From a bacterium (GTDB lineage: Bacteria > Planctomycetota > Planctomycetia > Pirellulales > Pirellulaceae), in assembly GCA_030432015.1 (NCBI GenBank), contig JAUIHJ010000560.1:1-5701 (forward strand): a stretch of 5,701 bases of DNA. The letters run 5' to 3'. Position numbers and translations under genes: made by a program. The notes beneath the pieces were generated by a model that searched no databases, was not told the DNA's origin, and saw only the letters and a list, made by a program, of their open reading frames with translations. Numbering within the stretch: the stretch's first letter is position 1; each line of letters starts with the position of its first letter. Below, piece by piece: positions 1-4,621 of the stretch.

Positions 1-458
1 ACGTGACCAAATCGATTGCCGCGGGTGCCAATGCGGTGATGATTGGCGGACTTTTTGCCGGGTTGGCGGAAAGTCCGGGACGGACGATTTTGTATCAAGG
101 ACGCACCTTCAAGGTGTACCGAGGGATGGGCTCACTGGGAGCCATGGTGAAAGGGTCAAGCGAGCGATATCGCCAAGGCGATGTCGGCGCGGACAACGGA
201 AAGCTGGTGCCCGAAGGCGTCGAAGGGCGTGTGCCATTCAAAGGCCCGCTCAGCGACTTCGTGTACCAGTTGGTCGGCGGTTTACGTGCCGGAATGGGTT
301 ATTGCGGCACGCGTACGATCGATGAACTGCGTAAGGATGCGCAATTCATTCAGGTATCGGCAGCGAGCGTAAGAGAGAGTCATCCTCATGACATCGCAAT
401 CACGCAGGAATCACCAAATTACACCTCCGATTACCCACAGAAGGGTGAAGTGGACTGA
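1..458 (+). CDS. guaB: IMP dehydrogenase, C-terminal part (5' end outside window)
   Basis: IMP dehydrogenase oxidises IMP to XMP with NAD+, the committed step of guanine nucleotide synthesis, in the cytoplasm as a tetramer. The visible 152 codons read in from upstream; the first two bases complete an Asp codon, giving the family's GDVTKSIAAGA-type strand. Landmarks in order are AVMIGGLFAG with ESPG (end of the phosphate-binding region), GMGSLGAM, the mobile flap with SSERYRQ (the Arg-Tyr pair that activates the hydrolytic water in this family), PEGVEGRVPFKG, and GLRAGMGYCG followed by TIDEL. The C-terminal RESHPHDI and PNY are typical of bacterial enzymes; about ten residues (SDYPQKGEVD) extend past the usual end. 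The catalytic Cys loop and any CBS domains lie upstream and cannot be seen. There is no terminator before the next gene, whose reading frame overlaps this end, so co-transcription is likely. Confidence 0.97.
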   Translation, partial: VTKSIAAGANAVMIGGLFAGLAESPGRTILYQGRTFKVYRGMGSLGAMVKGSSERYRQGDVGADNGKLVPEGVEGRVPFKGPLSDFVYQLVGGLRAGMGYCGTRTIDELRKDAQFIQVSAASVRESHPHDIAITQESPNYTSDYPQKGEVD

Positions 459-2100
459 GTGGGCTGAACGCCGCTTGGGCCCGGTGTTCACCTTGACCGT
501 TGCGGTCAGTATCTGTGGGCAGGTTTGCTGTGGGCCGAGGGCCGTAGCGGACGATTTCCGCCAACCCGCCCAATTCGACGTTTATGACCAGCAGGCCCGG
601 CCGATCGCAGCCACACCGATTGCAGCCACGCCGATCGCAGCCACGCCGATCGCAGCCACGCCGATCGCAGCCACACCGATTGCAGCCACGCCGATCACTG
701 CTGAACAGGGCATGGCTGCCAATCGCGAGTCGCAATCTGGCAGCGCGGCGCACGACGCCGGTCACTCTTCGCAGTCTTCCAGTCGACGCCAGACCACGCG
801 CCCCTTCACGGCACGCTGGGGAGACGTCACTGAACGCCAGGTGGTCCACCCTTCGGAAAATTGGCGGCTTCGCTGGCGCGAATCGGATCCGGCCAACCGG
901 CGTCAAGTGACCTCGGATCGCGCAGCGACGACTGCGTATCGGCAACCGACGACGTCGACGACCGCTGCGATCACGGAAACACCTCCCCGCGTCCATGTGG
1001 ATGCGAATGTCAAGCCGATTCGATTCAATGAGCCCCGTCGGCTCGACCACGGATCGACCGTGCCGGTCGCGCAAGCTTCGAGTTCCGTTCGGTTCGCCTC
1101 GCAACAGGTTCCGGACGACCCGTTCAGCGACCCCTTTGGTGATCGCAACCTGCCACTCCCGGCCGAACGCGCCAGTGACGAACCGACGCTGATCGAGCCA
1201 CCGTTGACGGCTCCGCCGGCAGGTCGCGGTGACTTCGTGCCACCGACCGATCCGGCGCCGCCGCTGGAGAGTCCCTTTGAGTCCGAGGGTCGCGACGCCG
1301 CGCCCATGCCGATGCCGCCGACCGAATCGACACCGTTCAGTTACGATCCGGCCCCGGCCCCACCCGCCTCCGCGGATCCGAAATGTGATCGTGTCTACAA
1401 CCGGCGTGATTGCTGCGAAGGTGGCAAGGAATGCGAAGAGCATCGCCAGCGGGTTCGTCAATCGCCGCTCAGTGCGATCTCACTTGACATTACGCCACAG
1501 ATGACCGTGACGCAGCTTGACCGCACCAACTACGACGCCGAGCGGCAGAACACCATGCGTCGCGTACCAGCGCGGGTCTGGAAGGACGATGATGGCGCGA
1601 TCCTGGCGGACGGTCGCTTGACCAATTACCGCAACAATCACGTCGAGATCGAAACAGAGGATGGACTGAAGAAGGTTCCGTTTGCGGACCTGAGCGATGA
1701 TGATATGTGTTTTCTGGCCGCATGGTGGAGCATTCCTGGCGAGTGTTCCTTAGGAAATGCCCCGGTCATCGAACGCGACTTTGTGGCCTCGACGTTGGCC
1801 TGGAAAGCATCATCCATCTGCCACAAGCCGCTTTACTTCGAGGACGTCAATCTGGAACGCTACGGCCACACGGCTGGCCCGATCGTTCAGCCGGTGTTGT
1901 CGGGAGCCCATTTCTTCGCCAATGTCGTGGCCTTGCCATACAAGATGGGCATCAACCCACCGACGGAGTGTCGTTACCCACTCGGATTCTACCGTCCGGG
2001 CGATTGTGCACCCTGGTTGGTCCGTCCCATTCCACTCAGCATTCGCGGTGGCCTGACGGCGGCAGCGGCGTATGTCGGAGGTGCCTACATTCTTCAGTAG
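388..2100 (+). CDS. Exported SHD1-domain protein with PIAAT repeats and unknown C-terminal domain
   Basis: The function is unknown. Residues about 27-53 look like a signal peptide: RR, then the hydrophobic GPVFTLTVAVSICG, then a possible cut after AVA before DD. Residues 72-101 are six PIAAT repeats. A long low-complexity region rich in Pro, Ser and Arg follows, including DDPFSDPFGD and a proline-rich linker to about residue 330. Next is a Cys-rich patch (C333, C342, C343, C349, in RDCCEGGKEC) and SAISLDITP. Residues about 394-450 match the SLA1 homology domain 1 (SHD1) pattern: RVWKDDDGAILADG, then EDGLKKVPFADLSDDD. The rest (472-570) holds CHKPLYFEDVNLERYGH, SGAHFF, LPYKMG and GFYRPGDCAPW and ends in an Ala/Gly-rich tail; I recognise it only as a planctomycete-type sequence. 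The ATG at 388 has a purine-rich AGAGAGAG upstream but overlaps guaB by 71 bases. A GTG at 445 (residue 20) would keep the signal peptide but has no spaced ribosome site. Confidence 0.85.
   Translation: MTSQSRRNHQITPPITHRRVKWTEWAERRLGPVFTLTVAVSICGQVCCGPRAVADDFRQPAQFDVYDQQARPIAATPIAATPIAATPIAATPIAATPIAATPITAEQGMAANRESQSGSAAHDAGHSSQSSSRRQTTRPFTARWGDVTERQVVHPSENWRLRWRESDPANRRQVTSDRAATTAYRQPTTSTTAAITETPPRVHVDANVKPIRFNEPRRLDHGSTVPVAQASSSVRFASQQVPDDPFSDPFGDRNLPLPAERASDEPTLIEPPLTAPPAGRGDFVPPTDPAPPLESPFESEGRDAAPMPMPPTESTPFSYDPAPAPPASADPKCDRVYNRRDCCEGGKECEEHRQRVRQSPLSAISLDITPQMTVTQLDRTNYDAERQNTMRRVPARVWKDDDGAILADGRLTNYRNNHVEIETEDGLKKVPFADLSDDDMCFLAAWWSIPGECSLGNAPVIERDFVASTLAWKASSICHKPLYFEDVNLERYGHTAGPIVQPVLSGAHFFANVVALPYKMGINPPTECRYPLGFYRPGDCAPWLVRPIPLSIRGGLTAAAAYVGGAYILQ
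601..690 (+). repeat. Six-unit 15-bp tandem repeat encoding PIAAT
   Basis: Six contiguous 15-base units of the form CCGATYGCAGCCACR each encode Pro-Ile-Ala-Ala-Thr, in frame with the SHD1 gene (residues 72-101). Units differ only at two synonymous positions. Units 1-2 are identical to units 5-6, which suggests a 30-base subunit was copied. A degenerate seventh unit (PITAE) follows at 691-705. The repeat lies just after the predicted signal peptide, so it would form an extended linker at the start of the mature protein. Slippage in multiples of 15 would keep the frame. Confidence 0.97.
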
Positions 2101-2169
2101 GGCAGGGGACCGACCACGCAGGGCCACCTGACGGCCACAAAGAGACAGCTTTTTGGGAGCGATTGGTTG

Positions 2170-2206
2170 GAAGCGGCGGGGGAATTCCCCGCCGCTTCTT
2201 CTATTT
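2170..2206 (+). terminator. Intrinsic terminator-like hairpin after the SHD1 gene
   Basis: A perfect 12-base-pair stem (GAAGCGGCGGGG at 2170-2181 with its complement at 2187-2198) closes a GAATT loop. It is followed on the + strand by a pyrimidine-rich TTCTATTTC. It lies about 70 bases after the SHD1 stop and between convergent genes, so it may also stop minus-strand transcripts from the FmdB gene, although no T-run follows it on that strand. Confidence 0.75.
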
Positions 2207-2228
2207 CGAATGACCCTCAAACGATCGT

Positions 2229-2465
2229 CTACTCGCCGGCGCAGCGCCCCGTCCCGCACTGTGGGAGTCCGCAGCCACCCCCGGGCGATGGCTTGGGCCC
2301 GCACATTGGCAAGGCCTGATGATTGACGGCCGGAGCGGCTGGAACGCTCAGCAATTGATCGACCAACACCGCGTCACAGTTGGGGCAAAGGGGAGTCTCT
2401 GCCCCGCGAACTAACACTTCGAATTGACCGCGACAGTTGCCGCACTGATATTCATAGATCGGCAT
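2229..2465 (-). CDS. FmdB-family small zinc-ribbon protein
   Basis: This 78-residue protein opens with MPIYEYQCGNC, the signature of the FmdB putative regulatory / CxxC_CxxC_SSSS zinc-ribbon family. Two knuckles, C8-x2-C11 and C27-x2-C30, would bind one zinc ion. The family is widespread and its biochemical role is poorly defined; regulation was proposed from a link to formamidase genes. The tail (residues 54-78) is unusual in being Cys/Gly-rich, with C55, C65, C70 and C75, so there may be a second metal or disulphide site. The start at 2465 is chosen because the family begins exactly at MPIYEY and because GGAG lies eight bases upstream. An in-frame Met codon at 2528 would add 21 residues and lie inside the likely promoter. 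The gene is divergent from nnrE and convergent with the SHD1 gene. Confidence 0.9.
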   Translation of the reverse strand: MPIYEYQCGNCRGQFEVLVRGAETPLCPNCDAVLVDQLLSVPAAPAVNHQALPMCGPKPSPGGGCGLPQCGTGRCAGE

Positions 2466-2473
2466 GTTAAAAA

Positions 2474-2478
2474 CTCCG
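2474..2478 (-). promoter_or_regulatory. Ribosome binding site of the FmdB-family gene
   Basis: On the minus strand CGGAG precedes the ATG at 2465 by eight bases. It decides between this start and the longer in-frame one at 2528, which would begin within the predicted promoter. Confidence 0.7.
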
Positions 2479-2484
2479 GGGCCT

Positions 2485-2514
2485 TCGACAGGAATCGATG
2501 CGACCCAGTATAAA
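2485..2514 (+). promoter_or_regulatory. Promoter candidate for nnrE, overlapping the divergent promoter
   Basis: On the + strand TCGACA (2485-2490) and TATAAA (2509-2514) are 18 bases apart. The -10 box shares bases with the minus-strand -10 box of the FmdB-family gene, so the two polymerases could not bind at once. The predicted leader to the ATG at 2618 is about 100 bases. This is a weaker match than the minus-strand promoter. Confidence 0.35.
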
Positions 2515-2535
2515 AAGCGAAGCACCAATTACCAA
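2507..2535 (-). promoter_or_regulatory. Sigma-70-type promoter candidate for the FmdB-family gene
   Basis: On the minus strand TTGGTA (2535-2530) and TATACT (2512-2507) are separated by exactly 17 bases, a good match to the housekeeping consensus in otherwise GC-rich DNA. Transcription would start near 2500, giving a leader of roughly 35 bases to the ATG at 2465. This is a sequence match only. Confidence 0.5.
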
Positions 2536-2543
2536 CGGTGCCC

Positions 2544-2565
2544 GCAGGTGGCCTGCAGGTGGCCT
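2544..2565. repeat. Two 11-bp direct repeats in the nnrE leader
   Basis: GCAGGTGGCCT occurs twice in direct succession and is followed by a degenerate GCGGTGC. The unit contains a small dyad (GCAGG, TGG, CCTGC). The 11-base period is not a multiple of three, which fits non-coding DNA and supports the downstream nnrE start. Confidence 0.85.
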
Positions 2566-2605
2566 GCGGTGCATCGCGGACCGACCGCGACACAGGCAGC
2601 GAGAC

Positions 2606-2609
2606 AGGG
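2606..2609 (+). promoter_or_regulatory. Ribosome binding site of nnrE
   Basis: AGGG stands eight bases before the ATG at 2618. It supports that start over in-frame Met or Val codons further upstream (2498, 2609, 2612), which would add residues unlike the family. Confidence 0.55.
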
Positions 2610-2617
2610 TGGTGGCC

Positions 2618-3289
2618 ATGCAATACCTCAGCCGCGAACAAGTGCGGCGTGTTGATCAGATCGCAATCCAGCGTTATGGGATGGCGGGGCTGGTGCTGAT
2701 GGAAAACGCTGGCCGGGGGTGTGCCGATGTGCTCGAAAAACTGGGGATCGCTGGCCCGGTTTTGATCTGCTGTGGCAAAGGGAACAACGGCGGCGACGGG
2801 CTGGTGGTTGCTCGACACCTGCTGGTGCGCGGCCATACGCCGCGGGTGCTGCTCGGTTGCGAGGGTGCCGCCTTGAGCGGAGATGCCGCCGCGAACTTTT
2901 CAATTCTGCAGCGGATGGCGGTCGAAATTCAGGTCGCCCGGCCGGAGCACGAGTCTCCGGTGATTGAAACCTGGTTCCAGGAGGCCGACTGGATCGTCGA
3001 CGCGATGTTGGGGACCGGTACCCGCGGCCAGCCGCGGCCGCCGTTTGACGACATGATACGGTGGGCGAACATGGCGTCGGCGCGAACCATGGCGATCGAC
3101 CTGCCCAGCGGTCTGGACTGTGACACCGGCCAGGCAGCAGCACCAACTTTTCGCGCCGATCACACCTGCACCCTGGTCGCCCCGAAGATTGGCTTTAGAA
3201 TGGCGTCCGCTGCTGCCTGTCTTGGCCAGGTCCACATTCTGGATATCGGCGCACCCACGGAAGTGATCGAAGCGGCTCGAAACGGCTGA
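2618..3289 (+). CDS. nnrE: NAD(P)H-hydrate epimerase (YjeF N-terminal domain protein)
   Basis: The enzyme interconverts the R and S forms of hydrated NAD(P)H (NADHX, NADPHX), so that the S-specific dehydratase NnrD can restore the cofactor; this is cytoplasmic metabolite repair. The 223-residue protein is one complete YjeF_N Rossmann-like domain. It begins LSREQVRRVDQIAI and GLVLMENAGRG, then the nucleotide loop GKGNNGGDGLVVARHL (residues 53-68), DAMLGTGTRG (128-137), IDLPSGLDCDTG (160-171), and a C-terminal TLVAPKIGF with ILDIGAP. By family knowledge N57, D128 and S164 match potassium ligands and D161 contacts the substrate. The ADP/ATP-dependent dehydratase domain fused in many bacteria is absent, so this is a stand-alone epimerase and NnrD must be encoded elsewhere. 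The membrane protein gene lies 67 bases downstream on the same strand. Confidence 0.93.
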   Translation: MQYLSREQVRRVDQIAIQRYGMAGLVLMENAGRGCADVLEKLGIAGPVLICCGKGNNGGDGLVVARHLLVRGHTPRVLLGCEGAALSGDAAANFSILQRMAVEIQVARPEHESPVIETWFQEADWIVDAMLGTGTRGQPRPPFDDMIRWANMASARTMAIDLPSGLDCDTGQAAAPTFRADHTCTLVAPKIGFRMASAAACLGQVHILDIGAPTEVIEAARNG

Positions 3290-3303
3290 GCGTTCGCTGA
3301 ACC

Positions 3304-3360
3304 ATGACATTCGCCGCGAACTTCGCCATGCGAAACCGTTTCAGTGGAGCGTCGACTTGA
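3304..3360 (+). other. Short upstream ORF (18 codons) touching the TTG start of the next gene
   Basis: ATG at 3304 opens an 18-codon frame (MTFAANFAMRNRFSGAST) whose TGA stop (3358-3360) overlaps the TTG start of the membrane protein as TTGA. There is no clear ribosome site before this ATG; a second in-frame ATG lies at 3328. It could be a coupling leader peptide or chance. There is no evidence that it is translated. Confidence 0.25.
3346..3349 (+). promoter_or_regulatory. Ribosome binding site deciding a TTG start
   Basis: GGAG lies seven bases before TTG at 3357. It makes the unusual TTG the best start of the membrane protein, since no other in-frame ATG or GTG sits nearby with a suitable site. 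Confidence 0.65.
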
Positions 3361-3929
3361 ACTTCAACCCCTATGCATCGCCGGCGTCGACGCCCACCGA
3401 TCCGGGGATGATCTCACAGTTCATGTCCAGTCGCCGTCTGGTTGCGATCCTGGCGCGGTGGACATTGATCTGCACGGTCAGCGCAGCACCGAGTTTTTCC
3501 TACGGCTGTTTCCTGCATCACCAGCCCCAACACATCCTGGGGATGATTGCTGGAGTTGTCGTTTTCATTTTGGGTTATACGCTGGTCGAAGCCAGTGCCG
3601 CCTACCGCCGCGTGATTCGCTGGCGACATGTCCGCACGATGGTCTGGATTGGTTACGGAACCCGTGTGGCCATTTCGATCATCTTTCCGTTTGCCATCGT
3701 GATTGATGTGTGGACCGGCATGCTGAGCGTGTTGATCGTCAATCCAGGCTACATCGACGGGAAAAGCGGCGCCGGATTTCTGTCCGTTTTTCTTACGACG
3801 CTGGTGCAGGGCACGTTCTTGAATGTGGTCCTGCTTGCCTACATGGGAGTGGTCTGGTGCATTCTCTGGTTGGCCGCGAAGCTGTGGCGCCGTGGCGATG
3901 ACGCACGTCGCGAGAATTACCAGAGTTGA
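3357..3929 (+). CDS. Four-helix integral membrane protein of unknown function, TTG start
   Basis: I do not recognise a characterised family. The 190-residue protein has a short polar N-terminus with NPYASP, a motif often seen at the start of small planctomycete membrane proteins. Hydrophobic segments lie at about 28-50, 59-80, 95-128 (possibly a helix plus a re-entrant part) and 141-177, and Arg-rich stretches flank them (R26-R27, YRRVIRWRHVR at 83-93, RRGDDARR at 178-185). By the positive-inside rule both the 83-93 loop and the C-terminus should be cytoplasmic. No catalytic motif is visible. The start is TTG with GGAG seven bases upstream. The gene follows nnrE by 67 bases with no clear terminator between, so read-through from nnrE is plausible. 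Nothing else indicates a shared role. Confidence 0.8.
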   Translation: MNFNPYASPASTPTDPGMISQFMSSRRLVAILARWTLICTVSAAPSFSYGCFLHHQPQHILGMIAGVVVFILGYTLVEASAAYRRVIRWRHVRTMVWIGYGTRVAISIIFPFAIVIDVWTGMLSVLIVNPGYIDGKSGAGFLSVFLTTLVQGTFLNVVLLAYMGVVWCILWLAAKLWRRGDDARRENYQS

Positions 3930-4060
3930 CGAGCAACTGCCGGCCAACTCGGGCCAACCAAATTTTATTTCGACTTGCCCCTGCTGCGTGGTTCTGCTAT
4001 TTAGGGAGGCATGTGCCTTTGAACCGTTTACGTACGATTGACGTATTACGGTGACGTGGC
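3930..4060. other. Intergenic region upstream of the His-rich gene
   Basis: No gene is seen here. The region holds a 10-base-spaced direct repeat GGCCAAC (3942-3948 and 3952-3958), an AT-rich patch AAATTTTATTT (3960-3970), and the imperfect dyad at 4023-4052. A weak -35-like TTGCCC at 3975-3980 has only a poor -10 candidate downstream. No convincing intrinsic terminator for the membrane gene is present. Confidence 0.5.
4023..4052. promoter_or_regulatory. Imperfect dyad, candidate operator
   Basis: ACCGTTTACG (4023-4032) and CGTATTACGGT (4042-4052) form an inverted repeat of ACCGT-n-ACG halves separated by nine bases. The tetramer ACGT also recurs at 4030, 4041 and 4054, at roughly helical spacing. 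It sits just ahead of the upstream ORF and the His-rich gene, where a repressor could act. No regulator family is recognised. Confidence 0.35.
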
Positions 4061-4093
4061 ATGGCGATGTATTCCAATCCCCCCTCCGCATGA
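4061..4093 (+). other. 10-codon upstream ORF overlapping the next start as ATGA
   Basis: ATG at 4061 encodes MAMYSNPPSA and stops with TGA at 4091-4093, overlapping the ATG (4090) of the His-rich gene. GGTGA at 4050-4054 stands six bases before this ATG and is a fair ribosome site, whereas the region before 4090 is pyrimidine-rich with none. Translation of the His-rich gene may therefore depend on ribosomes terminating here. The arrangement is visible; its use is inference. Confidence 0.45.
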
Positions 4094-4494
4094 GGCCCCT
4101 CGTGGCTCGCTTGTTGCAGTTTGTACCGGCCGCCCTGATCGCGATTCTGGCGATCGAGGGGAGCGTCGTACATCTGGCTCACAGCGACCATTGTCGCCAT
4201 CGCCACGGCCAAGTCGCACATCGCCACGGTGATGGTCACGACCACGGCTCGGATGTTCACGAAGACGGGGCTGCTGAGAAGGCGGCCGACGTCGGGCTGG
4301 TTTCCGGTGACGTTTCAGTGGAAGAGTCGTGCTTCGCTTGCTCCTACCTGAGCCAGCGCACGGCCGCACCCTGCACGTTTAATGTGGTGCAATCTTGGGG
4401 TTCAACCGGCACCATCCGGCCCCCCACTCTCGCTGGGCATCCCGTCCCACACCGTGGCCCCAACCGGGCTCGCGCGCCTCCGAGGGTTGGTTAG
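4090..4494 (+). CDS. Small exported His-rich protein, possible metal binder
   Basis: I do not recognise a characterised family. The layout (signal peptide, His-rich stretch, late CxxC) loosely recalls DUF2946-like proteins. The 134-residue product starts MRPLVARLLQ, then the hydrophobic FVPAALIAILAIEG, typical of a signal peptide or membrane anchor. Ten His lie between residues 28 and 57, with C35, in HRHG and HGDGHDHG patterns. A linker leads to C81-x2-C84 (ESCFACSYLSQ) and C95, and the C-terminus is Pro/Arg-rich. His clusters plus CxxC suggest periplasmic Zn, Cu or Ni binding, but no reaction can be assigned. The frame is open from a GTG at 4051, but ATG 4090 is preferred because the signal peptide begins there. 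It overlaps an upstream ORF stop as ATGA and has no ribosome site of its own. A DUF1559 gene follows after 127 bases. Confidence 0.72.
   Translation: MRPLVARLLQFVPAALIAILAIEGSVVHLAHSDHCRHRHGQVAHRHGDGHDHGSDVHEDGAAEKAADVGLVSGDVSVEESCFACSYLSQRTAAPCTFNVVQSWGSTGTIRPPTLAGHPVPHRGPNRARAPPRVG
4198..4229 (+). repeat. 21-base in-frame duplication encoding HRHG
   Basis: CATCGCCACGG occurs at 4198-4208 and again at 4219-4229, 21 bases (seven codons) apart. It gives HRHG at residues 37-40 and 44-47 of the His-rich protein. The His cluster may have grown by local duplication. Confidence 0.7.
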
Positions 4495-4519
4495 TTCTTC
4501 CACGTTTGCGGTGATATCG

Positions 4520-4538
4520 GTGTGAGGTTTTCTCACAC
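4520..4538. promoter_or_regulatory. Perfect 7-bp dyad upstream of the DUF1559 gene
   Basis: GTGTGAG (4520-4526) and CTCACAC (4532-4538) flank a GTTTT centre. It lies 26 bases after the His-rich stop and 84 bases before the DUF1559 ATG. No T-run follows, so it is a poor intrinsic terminator. It could be an operator or an mRNA hairpin. A weak promoter-like pair, TTGGTT (4487-4492) with TGATAT (4512-4517), would place it at the transcription start. Confidence 0.4.
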
Positions 4539-4609
4539 GTGTCCCGTTGCCAGATGACTAACACGCTGCGCTTTCGTTGCACGCTTTTCGCGTCCGGCGC
4601 CGCTTTTGC

Positions 4610-4616
4610 GAGGTGA
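4610..4616 (+). promoter_or_regulatory. Ribosome binding site of the DUF1559 gene
   Basis: GAGGTGA, a near-complete Shine-Dalgarno, ends five bases before ATG 4622. It decides that start over an in-frame TTG at 4577. Confidence 0.75.
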
Positions 4617-4621
4617 TACAC

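Noticed and set aside
601..690. Possible CRISPR-like or regulatory repeat array
   Set aside because: Units are directly adjacent with no spacers, 15 bases long, and keep the reading frame with synonymous changes, so this is a coding minisatellite.
400..1461. 353-codon open frame on the minus strand opposite the SHD1 gene
   Set aside because: Its product is Arg-rich and low in complexity, with RRGCD repeats that are just the antisense of PIAAT. It has no recognisable domain, while the + strand frame has a signal peptide and SHD1. It is a GC-rich shadow frame.
2466..2528. Longer N-terminus for the FmdB-family protein
   Set aside because: The extra 21 residues precede the invariant MPIYEY start, have no family similarity, and run through the predicted promoter and ribosome site.
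2498..2617. Longer N-terminus for nnrE starting at 2498
   Set aside because: The 40 added residues are Arg-rich, cross an 11-base tandem repeat and have no counterpart in the YjeF_N family. ATG 2618 has a ribosome site and the expected family start.
3344..3706. GTG-started frame overlapping the membrane protein
   Set aside because: It is read one frame off the membrane protein, with a His/Arg/Pro/Ser mix and no hydrophobic pattern. The 3357 frame has clear transmembrane segments and a ribosome site.
3925..3970. Intrinsic terminator after the membrane protein gene
   Set aside because: The region has an AT-rich patch but only a four-base stem (GTTG/CAAC) well before it, too weak to call.
4051..4089. 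GTG start for the His-rich protein
   Set aside because: There is no ribosome site before it, it overlaps the dyad, and the signal peptide begins naturally at ATG 4090. It cannot be fully excluded.
4521..4537. CRP-type operator (TGTGA-N6-TCACA)
   Set aside because: The half-sites match, but the spacing is seven bases rather than six, and no CRP regulation can be assumed in this lineage. It is kept only as an unassigned dyad.
4577..4621. Upstream TTG start for the DUF1559 protein
   Set aside because: It would put 15 residues before the short prepilin leader. ATG 4622 has a strong GAGGTGA site at the right spacing.
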